DNA of 37,682 nt, taken from Clostridiales bacterium. Its GTDB lineage: Bacteria > Bacillota > Clostridia > Oscillospirales > Oscillospiraceae. The position numbers and the translations under genes are program-made. The notes under the pieces were generated by a model that was not told the DNA's origin, searched no databases, and was given only the letters and a program-made list of their open reading frames with translations. Location of the stretch: positions 1-37,682 of the forward strand of contig JAJQAS010000023.1 in NCBI GenBank assembly GCA_021203685.1, written 5' to 3'. Numbering within the stretch: position 1 is the stretch's first letter; each line of letters starts with the position of its first letter. This document shows, in pieces, positions 31,917-37,682 of the stretch.

Positions 31917-32744
31917 ATGGATGAAATTACCATACGCGGACTGGACGTGTTTGCCCACCACGGGGTTTTCCCGGAGGAAAACCGGCTGGGACAGCATTTC
32001 ATCGTCAACGCTGTGCTGTACACCGACACCCGCAAGGCGGGGCTGACCGACGCGCTGGAGGAAACGACCAATTACGGCGAGGTCTGTCAGGAGATTACCC
32101 GCTTTTTGCAGGAGCACACCTGGAAGCTGCTGGAGGCGGCGGCGGAGCACACCGCCCAGCATATTTTATGCACGTTTCCCCTGCTCTCCGCTGTGGATTT
32201 GGAGCTTGAGAAGCCCCAGGCCCCCATTGGCCTGCCCTTCGACACGGTTTCCGTCAAGATTCACCGGGGACGGCACCGGGCATACGTGGCTCTCGGCTCC
32301 AACCTGGGGGACAAACAGGGCTATATTCAGGCCGCGCTGGAGGGTCTGCGCCAGAATCCACAGGTTCGTGTGGGCCGCTGCTCCACCCTCCTCTCCACCG
32401 CCCCCTACGGCGGTGTGGAACAGGACGATTTCCTCAACGGCGCGGTGGCGCTGGACACGCTGCTGACCCCCTGGGAGTTGCTGGACGAGCTGCATCGGCT
32501 GGAACAGCTGGCAGGACGGGAGCGGAAGGTCCACTGGGAACCGCGGACGCTGGATCTGGACATTTTGCTCTATGACAGTGAGATCATCCGCAGCCAGACG
32601 CTGACCATCCCCCACCCGGACATGGTCAACCGGGCCTTTGTTCTGGAGCCGATGGCGGAGATCGCCCCCAATGTCCTCCACCCGGTTCTGCACCGAACCA
32701 TGGCGGAGCTGCTGGACGAGCTGCGGGAGAAGGAATCATGTTAA
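31917..32744 (+). CDS. folBK: Fused dihydroneopterin aldolase / HPPK
   Basis: The 275-residue protein joins two consecutive folate enzymes. Residues 1-118 are dihydroneopterin aldolase: RGLDVFAHHGVFPEENRLGQ with catalytic-region E20-E21, TNYGEV, and K99 in LELEKPQAP. From about 120 the 6-hydroxymethyl-dihydropterin pyrophosphokinase follows: AYVALGSNLGDKQGYI, STAPYGGVEQDDFLN, WEPRTLDLDILLYDSEI and IPHPDMVNRAFVLEPMAEI. The fusion of FolB with FolK is known in Firmicutes. It overlaps folA by 7 bases. Confidence 0.95.
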   Translation: MDEITIRGLDVFAHHGVFPEENRLGQHFIVNAVLYTDTRKAGLTDALEETTNYGEVCQEITRFLQEHTWKLLEAAAEHTAQHILCTFPLLSAVDLELEKPQAPIGLPFDTVSVKIHRGRHRAYVALGSNLGDKQGYIQAALEGLRQNPQVRVGRCSTLLSTAPYGGVEQDDFLNGAVALDTLLTPWELLDELHRLEQLAGRERKVHWEPRTLDLDILLYDSEIIRSQTLTIPHPDMVNRAFVLEPMAEIAPNVLHPVLHRTMAELLDELREKESC

Positions 32745-33214
32745 AGCTCATTGCCGCCGTGGCCCGGGATGGGGGCATTGGCTGGCGTGGCGGCCTGCTG
32801 TTCTCCATCCCGGAGGATTTGCGCCGCTTCAAAACTTTGACCACGGGGAAAACCGTGGTCATGGGCCGGGGAACGCTGGACTCTCTGCCCGGAGGCAGGC
32901 CCCTCAAGGGCCGCAGGAACCTGGTGTTGACCCGTGACCGGGCTTTCTGTCGGGATGGCGTGGAGGCGTTTCACAGCCTGCCGGAATTACTGGCGGCGCT
33001 GGCCGCCGAGGACGAGGCGTGGGTCATCGGCGGCGCGGCGGTGTATGAGCAGCTTTTGCCCTGCTGCGGGGCACTGTACCTGACCGAGGTGGACGCCGCG
33101 CCTCCGGCGGACCGGTTCTTTCCGCCCCTGGACGAGGGTTGGCGGCTGGCCGGGGCCACGGACTGGCGGGAGACCGATGGTCTCCCCTACCGGTTCTGCC
33201 GGTATGAACGATAA
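32738..33214 (+). CDS. folA: Dihydrofolate reductase
   Basis: The 158-residue enzyme reduces dihydrofolate with NADPH. Motifs are LIAAVARDGGIGWRGGLLFS, the proton-donor region IPEDLRRFK, the cofactor stretch TTGKTVVMGRGTLDSLPGGR, NLVLTRD, VIGGAAVYEQLLP and LYLTEVDA. The ATG lies within the end of folBK, so it is translationally coupled. A strong terminator 17 bases after the stop ends the run. Confidence 0.95.
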   Translation: MLKLIAAVARDGGIGWRGGLLFSIPEDLRRFKTLTTGKTVVMGRGTLDSLPGGRPLKGRRNLVLTRDRAFCRDGVEAFHSLPELLAALAAEDEAWVIGGAAVYEQLLPCCGALYLTEVDAAPPADRFFPPLDEGWRLAGATDWRETDGLPYRFCRYER

Positions 33215-33231
33215 CGGTATAAAAACACATG

Positions 33232-33268
33232 GGCGGGAACCTTTTCGGAGGTTCCCGCCTGTTTTTTG
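33232..33268 (+). terminator. Strong terminator ending the coaX-folate run
   Basis: GGCGGGAACCT (33232-33242), loop TTTCGG, AGGTTCCCGCC (33249-33259), then TGTTTTTTG. Confidence 0.95.
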
Positions 33269-33282
33269 CGGTATATAAGCCG

Positions 33283-33312
33283 GAATAGAGACAAACCGTG
33301 GGTGCATAGGGT
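33283..33312 (+). promoter_or_regulatory. Candidate sporulation (sigma-E-like) promoter of sigK
   Basis: CATAGGGT (33305-33312) resembles the CATANNNT -10 used by sigma-E and sigma-K. GAATAG (33283-33288) 16 bases upstream is a plausible -35. Start would be near 33319, within 30 bases of the ATG. No housekeeping-type promoter is seen here. Confidence 0.55.
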
Positions 33313-33344
33313 GATAACAGCGTCTCAAAGAAAGGACTGAAGCT

Positions 33345-34031
33345 ATGCTCTCGGTACTCACCCTGTTATTGCTCCAGGGGCGGTTTTTGACCCTGCGCCT
33401 GGGCGGTGACCGCTCCTTCCCCAAGCCCCTCTCCGCCCAGGAGGAACGGGATTGTCTCCAACGGGCGGCGGCTGGTGAGGAAGCGGCCCGGAACACCCTC
33501 ATCGAACACAACCTGCGGCTGGTGGCCCACATCGCCAAAAAATATTACAACCAGACCGGTGATTCCGACGACCTGATCTCCATCGGCACCATCGGTCTCA
33601 TCAAGGCGGTGAACACCTACAAGTCGGATAAAAACAGCAAGCTGGCCACCTATGCCGCCCGGTGCATCGAAAACGAAATTCTTATGCACCTGCGGCGAAA
33701 CCGGCGTATCGCCGGAGAGATCTCGCTGAACGACGCCCTGGACCAGGAGGACGAAGGCTCCTCCCCTTCCCTGCTGGACGTGTTGAAGGTGGAGGACACC
33801 ATGCTGGAGGACCTGAACACCCGGGATTCCTGTGAAAAAGTCCGCCGGGCGGTGTATCAGTGCCTGGAGGGGCGGGAGCAGCTGGTCATCGTCAAGCGGT
33901 ACGGGCTGGATGGCCGACCGCCGGAGACCCAGCGGGCGGTGGCGGAAAAGTGCGGCATCAGCCGGAGTTATGTCTCCCGCATCGAGAAGAAAGCGTTGAA
34001 AAAGCTGGAGGAGCATATGGCACACCACTAA
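33345..34031 (+). CDS. sigK: Sporulation sigma factor sigma-K
   Basis: The 228-residue sigma-70 family factor directs late mother-cell transcription. A hydrophobic N-terminal stretch, MLSVLTLLLLQGRFLTLRLG, precedes SFPKPLSAQEE, matching the pro-sequence removed from pro-sigma-K by membrane proteolysis. Region 2 is intact (NLRLVAHIAKKYYN, DDLISIGTIGLIKAVNTY, LATYAARCIENEILMHLRR), as is region 4 (QLVIVKRYGLDGRPPETQRA, then the helix-turn-helix SRSYVSRIEKKALKKLEEH). The reading frame is unbroken, so there is no skin-type insertion here. It indicates an endospore-forming host. It stands alone between terminator and gene-free stretch. Confidence 0.95.
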   Translation: MLSVLTLLLLQGRFLTLRLGGDRSFPKPLSAQEERDCLQRAAAGEEAARNTLIEHNLRLVAHIAKKYYNQTGDSDDLISIGTIGLIKAVNTYKSDKNSKLATYAARCIENEILMHLRRNRRIAGEISLNDALDQEDEGSSPSLLDVLKVEDTMLEDLNTRDSCEKVRRAVYQCLEGREQLVIVKRYGLDGRPPETQRAVAEKCGISRSYVSRIEKKALKKLEEHMAHH

Positions 34032-34393
34032 ACGTGGAAAAAAACAGTGGTATCGTTACCACACGAATCCGCGAGAACGGCTCAAAATCATCCGCTGAAA
34101 TACCCGACCGTCAAACTTCGTACCGCTCCAGTCATCATCAACGCCGGTTTCGTGCTCGATTTTTGTTTTTCATTCCCCCTGAATGCTTTGTCTCCGCCCA
34201 AAACCGGCATCCTGTACCCCTTATCGAATGATTGCTTTTTCGTCAAAACACAGGAGGGGCCGGTTTTCCCCGCAGTGGATTGCAAGGACGCTCCTTGTCC
34301 CCGTGATTGCCAGGTAAAACCGCAAACAGGAAATGAGAAACTGCGCTGCAAAAACTTAATATGGCTATCCCTTTGAATCAGCCTCGTTGTGAT

Positions 34394-34567
34394 AAGCTGT
34401 TAGCCGTTAGCTGTTAGCTGTTAGTCAGGTATTTCCAGTCTAAAGCGAACAGCTAAAAAGGCAACGGAGAGCGAAACCACCCGTTTATAAGGAGTGCAAA
34501 CGGTAAGCGCAGTTCGTAAATGCCAGGAACCACAAAGCTAACAGCCAATAGCTAAAAGCTAAGAGCT
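34394..34567. repeat. Heptamer repeat element bounded by inverted arrays
   Basis: Plus-oriented AAGCTGT, TAGCCGT, TAGCTGT, TAGCTGT and TAGTCAG run at 34394-34428. They are followed by a tail TAGTCAGGTATTTCCAG like those at 4228, 4333 and (inverted) 6277. Inverted units run at 34533-34567 (five units of AANAGCT type), and a single inverted unit lies at 34448-34454. Confidence 0.8.
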
Positions 34568-34742
34568 AAAATGCTCACAAGGGATAACCAGAAAACTTAA
34601 AAAACACAAAGTATTCCTGCGTTTTTGCACCTTGTTTTTCCAAAATTTTTCTTTGCAATCCACTAGTCGAATTGTGCGGCGCCGCCTGAAGACAAAATGG
34701 CGCAAATCAGCGGACACTCTCTGCAATCGAATCAAGGAATAA

Positions 34743-34784
34743 TCGGACGGTAGGTACAACACGCACCTACCGTCCGATTTGTTT
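34743..34784. terminator. Perfect 13-bp hairpin, likely terminator
   Basis: TCGGACGGTAGGT (34743-34755), 9-base loop, ACCTACCGTCCGA (34765-34777), then TTTGTTTT on the plus strand and a shorter TTATT on the minus strand. It lies just beyond the AraC gene's stop. Confidence 0.75.
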
Positions 34785-34815
34785 TCCAGTTCCGGCAAAG
34801 CACACAAGCCCTCTG

Positions 34816-36030
34816 TCACCACTCCTCTTTGTGATACCTGTCCCGGAACTGCTTCAAGGTCATTCCGGTGAATTTTTTGAACTGGGTCCCCAAGTGGCTC
34901 TGAGAGGCAAAGCCCAGGTAGTTGGCAATCTCCAGGAAGGAGTAGGTGGAGTAGGTCATCAGGTTTTTCGCCAGGTCGATCTTCTGAGCCAGGATATACT
35001 GATAAAGGGTGATCCCCTCCTGTTTGCGGAAGCGGGCGGTCAGGTAGTTGGGGTTAGCACCCAGATTCTCCGCAATCTCCTGCACCGTCAACGGCTCGTG
35101 GAGGTGGGCAAAGACATAGTTTTTACAGCGCTCCACCAAAGGATTTCCCCCGCCCATGCCCTCCGCTGCCACCAGGGAAGCGGTCTTTGCCTCATGCACC
35201 TTTTGCGTCAGGGTGAACACCACCTCGCTGACCATCGGCTCCAACAGCGACATATCTTCCAGGTCCTCGATCTGCTGGGAGCAGGCGTCCACAAAGGTCA
35301 GGGCCTCTTCCGGCTGCAAGCCGCCGCGAATGGCCGCCCTGGACGCGGCAAAAATCACATACTGCGCCATATTTTTGCCGTTTCGGATGGGATTCCTGGA
35401 GGTCACGCCCAGCGTCCCCGGATAGGTCTCCGACCAGCTGGCTTTCAGCTGCGCCATGCTCCCGGCCTCAATGCTGTTCAGCATTCGAAACTCCTGATCA
35501 TAGGGGTTGTGGGTCCTGGCGTGCTCCCGGTTGGAGAAAAGGGCGTCTGTGGTGTGCCGGTTCAGCGACTCCTTCAGAGGTGTCGTATGATAATTCATTT
35601 GCAGGCAGTCGATATACGCCAAATCGCTCTCCCGGAAGAGGTTAAACAGCAGCAGAGAGTCTTTCAGCAAGGTGCTGACGGAGACCACCATCAGGTGGGG
35701 CCAGGTTTTTCCGTCCGCCTGGATGTGGAGCATATGGGTGAAAATGGCCCCTTTGTCGCTGAACAGCAGATTCACCGGCCCGATGAGGTAGAAGCCGCCC
35801 TCCGCCGCGAAGCGTGTGTAGGCGGTTTCCCCGTTGATGCAGTAAACGGCGGGAAAGGCGTCCGCCGGGGAGCCGAACAGAAAGGCGGCAACTTCTTCGT
35901 TTTCCAGCAGTGTATCGCTGAAATCCACTCTGGTACAGTGCGTTTCCACAACCGTCCCCTCTGCGGAATAGAGTGTGACGTTGCAGTTCAGGTTGCTGGC
36001 AATGTAGGTGCAAACCGGCGTGATCCTCAT
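34816..36030 (-). CDS. AraC-family transcriptional regulator
   Basis: The 404-residue protein has a C-terminal pair of helix-turn-helix motifs (about 300-400): PLTVQEIAENLGANPNYLTA with RFRKQEGITLYQYI, and SFLEIANYLGFASQSHLGTQ with FKKFTGMTLKQFRDRY. The N-terminal 280 residues form a sensor region I do not recognise; it has no obvious membrane span. The ATG follows GAGGAG. It is divergent from the sugar symporter gene with 153 bases between, which suggests local control. Two direct repeats in that gap are good candidates for its operator. Confidence 0.93.
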   Translation of the reverse strand: MRITPVCTYIASNLNCNVTLYSAEGTVVETHCTRVDFSDTLLENEEVAAFLFGSPADAFPAVYCINGETAYTRFAAEGGFYLIGPVNLLFSDKGAIFTHMLHIQADGKTWPHLMVVSVSTLLKDSLLLFNLFRESDLAYIDCLQMNYHTTPLKESLNRHTTDALFSNREHARTHNPYDQEFRMLNSIEAGSMAQLKASWSETYPGTLGVTSRNPIRNGKNMAQYVIFAASRAAIRGGLQPEEALTFVDACSQQIEDLEDMSLLEPMVSEVVFTLTQKVHEAKTASLVAAEGMGGGNPLVERCKNYVFAHLHEPLTVQEIAENLGANPNYLTARFRKQEGITLYQYILAQKIDLAKNLMTYSTYSFLEIANYLGFASQSHLGTQFKKFTGMTLKQFRDRYHKEEW

Positions 36031-36077
36031 GTTCCATTCTCCTCAGCTGATAATGATAAAGAGATTATATCACAAAA

Positions 36078-36110
36078 ATGAGCAATTTAACAGAGCGATG
36101 AGAAATTTTA
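36078..36110 (+). promoter_or_regulatory. Direct repeats, candidate AraC-type operator
   Basis: ATGAGCAATTTAA (36078-36090) and ATGAGAAATTTTA (36098-36110) match at 11 of 13 positions with a 20-base period, two helical turns. They end exactly where a poor -35 would begin for the downstream -10. Confidence 0.7.
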
Positions 36111-36139
36111 TAAATTTTCGCCCCCGCCGCCGATAAAAT
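36109..36139 (+). promoter_or_regulatory. Candidate promoter of the sugar symporter
   Basis: TAAAAT at 36134-36139 is a good -10; 17 bases upstream the -35 (36111-36116) is poor, as expected for an activator-dependent promoter. An alternative is TTTAAC (36086-36091), 17 bases, TATAAA (36109-36114), which would overlap the repeats. Confidence 0.55.
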
Positions 36140-36183
36140 TGGGTCATGCAAGCTTTAACGTTTCCGCAAGAAAGGAGAAACAG

Positions 36184-37674
36184 ATGAAAACGTTCCAACT
36201 GAAAGCTTTTTCCAAACCCATCTTCAACTCGAAGGTCAAAAGCGACCAGGTCAAGAACTCCGAGCGGTGGCTGGGCTACTTCCTGGGTCCGGCGCTGGTG
36301 GCGACGCTGTACGCTGGCGCGGGCGGCAGCTACCTGAACACCTTCTACACCGACGTGCTGGGGCTGAGCGCCCTGGCGGGAGGGCTGTTCCTGACCCTGA
36401 TGCCGGTGGTGTCCAAGGTGGTGGATGCCGTGACCAATATCTTCATGGGCCAGATGGTGGAAAACACCAGAACGCCCCAGGGCAAGGCCCGCCCCTGGAT
36501 TCTCATTTCCGGCCCCATCATGGCGGTGGCGGCCATCCTGCTGTTCGCGGTGCCCCAGGGCAACATGCTCATCACGGCGGTGTGGGTCATTTGCAGCTAT
36601 AACCTGTACTTCGCCATCTCCTACACCATGTACAACCTGAGCAACGTAGTCACCATCCCCCTCTCCACCCGAGACAACAAGCAGCGGGACAAGCTCTCCA
36701 TGGCGGCGGCCATGGCCATCAACATCGTCCCCGGCGCGATTCTGGCGGTGGTGTTCCCCTCCTTCCTGCTGCCCTTCATGGGCGTAGACCAGAGCCGCTG
36801 GATTCTGGTCATGGGCATCCTGGCGGTGCTGGCCATCCCCGGTACGCTGCTGCAATACTACTTCACCCGCGAGCGCATCACCGAGGAGAACCAGCAGGAG
36901 CCGCAGGTGGAGGAAGAAAAGAAGGAGAGCGGCGTCTCTCTGGCCGCGCAGATCAAGGGCTGCCTCTCCAGCAGGTACTGGGTCATGATCATGGCCGTTA
37001 TGATCATCTACTATATTTACAACAACTTCCAGACCACCTCCCTGGTCTACTACAGCAACTGGGTGCTGGGCACCTACAACGACGGCACCACCATGTCCCT
37101 GCTGAACATCGTGGGTCAGGCCATGCTCGGCCCCGGCGTCCTCATCCTGTGGCCCCTGGTGGGCAAAATCGGCAAGCAGAAGGTCTACATCGTGGGCAGC
37201 GTGGTTGCGGCCATCGGCGGCTGCATTGGCGCGGTTTGCGCCCGGAACCTGGGCCTGGTACTGGTCGCCCTGACCATCCGCTCCATCGGCACCCTGCCCA
37301 TCACCTACGTCACCCTCTCCATGCTGGCGGACGCTCTCGACCATGTGGAGTGGAAAGCGGGTTATCGTTGCGACGGGTTCTCCAGCTCCGTTTACAGCAT
37401 CATCATCACCGTCTCCGCGGGCATCGCCACCGGCCTCTTCAACCTGGGCCTGGCGGTGACCGGCTATGTGGCCCCGGCCTCCGACGGCACTTGGGTGGCC
37501 CAGTCCGCCGCCGTGCAGAACTTCCTCATCAGCGGCATGTTTATCATCCCGGCCGTTGGCGCGGTCGTGCTGTTCTTCATCTTCCTGGCCTTCGACCTGG
37601 AAAAGAAGCTGCCGCAGATCCGTGAGGACATGGCCCAGCGCAGAGGCGAGACGGAAAACACTTCCGAAGCGTAA
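36184..37674 (+). CDS. Sugar:cation symporter, GPH (MelB-like) family of MFS
   Basis: The 496-residue membrane protein has about twelve spans. It fits the glycoside-pentoside-hexuronide symporter family: RWLGYFLGPALVATLYAGAG at the start, SKVVDAVTNIFMGQMVENT with the conserved Asp of helix II, and TPQGKARPWILISGP, typical of the loop between helices 2 and 3. TRDNKQRDKLSMAAAMAINI follows in the first half, and LADALDHVEWKAGYRCDGFS in the late part. It should import a glycoside or uronide with sodium or protons. The substrate is unknown; no glycosidase is in the window. The ATG at 36184 has AAGGAG upstream. The regulator is divergent. Confidence 0.9.
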   Translation: MKTFQLKAFSKPIFNSKVKSDQVKNSERWLGYFLGPALVATLYAGAGGSYLNTFYTDVLGLSALAGGLFLTLMPVVSKVVDAVTNIFMGQMVENTRTPQGKARPWILISGPIMAVAAILLFAVPQGNMLITAVWVICSYNLYFAISYTMYNLSNVVTIPLSTRDNKQRDKLSMAAAMAINIVPGAILAVVFPSFLLPFMGVDQSRWILVMGILAVLAIPGTLLQYYFTRERITEENQQEPQVEEEKKESGVSLAAQIKGCLSSRYWVMIMAVMIIYYIYNNFQTTSLVYYSNWVLGTYNDGTTMSLLNIVGQAMLGPGVLILWPLVGKIGKQKVYIVGSVVAAIGGCIGAVCARNLGLVLVALTIRSIGTLPITYVTLSMLADALDHVEWKAGYRCDGFSSSVYSIIITVSAGIATGLFNLGLAVTGYVAPASDGTWVAQSAAVQNFLISGMFIIPAVGAVVLFFIFLAFDLEKKLPQIREDMAQRRGETENTSEA

Positions 37675-37682
37675 CACAACCA

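Larger units (their letters stand above)
34032..34815. other. Long gene-free stretch after sigK
   Basis: This 784-base interval holds no convincing gene and looks more AT-rich than its surroundings. It contains a small hairpin near 34048 (GTGGTA/TACCAC), the heptamer element at 34394-34567 and a strong hairpin at 34743-34777. Open frames at 34047-34376, 34088-34351 and 34559-34822 lack ribosome sites and family resemblance. An undetected small RNA is possible. Confidence 0.6.

Noticed and set aside
34559..34822. 87-codon minus-strand frame after sigK
   Set aside because: It spans the terminator-like hairpin and the heptamer array and lacks a ribosome site.
36070..37677. 535-codon open frame antisense to the symporter
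   Set aside because: Histidine/glycine/aspartate-rich shadow of a membrane-protein gene; no homology recognised and no ribosome site.

Overview
The window reads as chromosome of a spore-forming, GC-rich Clostridia member, most likely an Oscillospiraceae-type gut anaerobe. The evidence is the gene content and order: a short bacterial SRP RNA upstream of dnaX and ybaB, an intact sporulation sigma-K gene, a fused folB-folK, a TagO/WecA-type transferase and BspA-type surface repeats. This is inference from gene families; no rRNA is present to place the organism. I see no tRNA, rRNA, CRISPR array, transposase or phage gene.

Layout. 1-322 is the end of hemL. 418-4554 is a leftward block: SRP RNA, dnaX, ybaB, acylphosphatase, a TauE-type permease and a small membrane protein, closed by a hairpin terminator. 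4954-8991 holds an Ig-domain surface protein, the CCA-adding enzyme and phosphofructokinase. 9122-14258 is a signalling and surface block: a degenerate receiver-like protein divergent from a LytTR response regulator/GHKL kinase pair, then a zinc-ribbon/coiled-coil/membrane/BspA-repeat protein. 14284-19391 carries a nitrilase-family amidase, a HAD phosphatase, a chromate-transporter-family protein, a shikimate-kinase-like protein and an alpha/beta hydrolase.

19576-23825 is a three-gene set: a leucine-rich-repeat protein, a VWA protein whose metallopeptidase-like motif has lost its glutamate, and a MoxR-type AAA+ ATPase. 24031-26161 has trpS and a TagO/WecA-type transferase. 26174-27155 holds three small leftward genes of unknown function. 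27209-33214 is a tightly packed rightward run: phosphoesterase, coaX, lipoprotein amidase, nagA, HD-domain hydrolase, folP, folBK and folA, ending in a strong terminator. sigK, a 784-base gene-free stretch, and a divergent AraC regulator/sugar symporter pair complete the window.

The most interesting structures not explained by genes are: (1) dispersed intergenic arrays of degenerate 7-bp repeats, several in inverted pairs and some with a shared tail; (2) a textbook-like -1 frameshift signal inside dnaX; (3) 20-bp-period direct repeats at the LytTR and AraC divergent promoters; (4) the LRR-VWA-MoxR cassette; (5) an HD hydrolase inside the folate genes that could fill a missing dephosphorylation step. 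All are read by eye and none has been tested by search.
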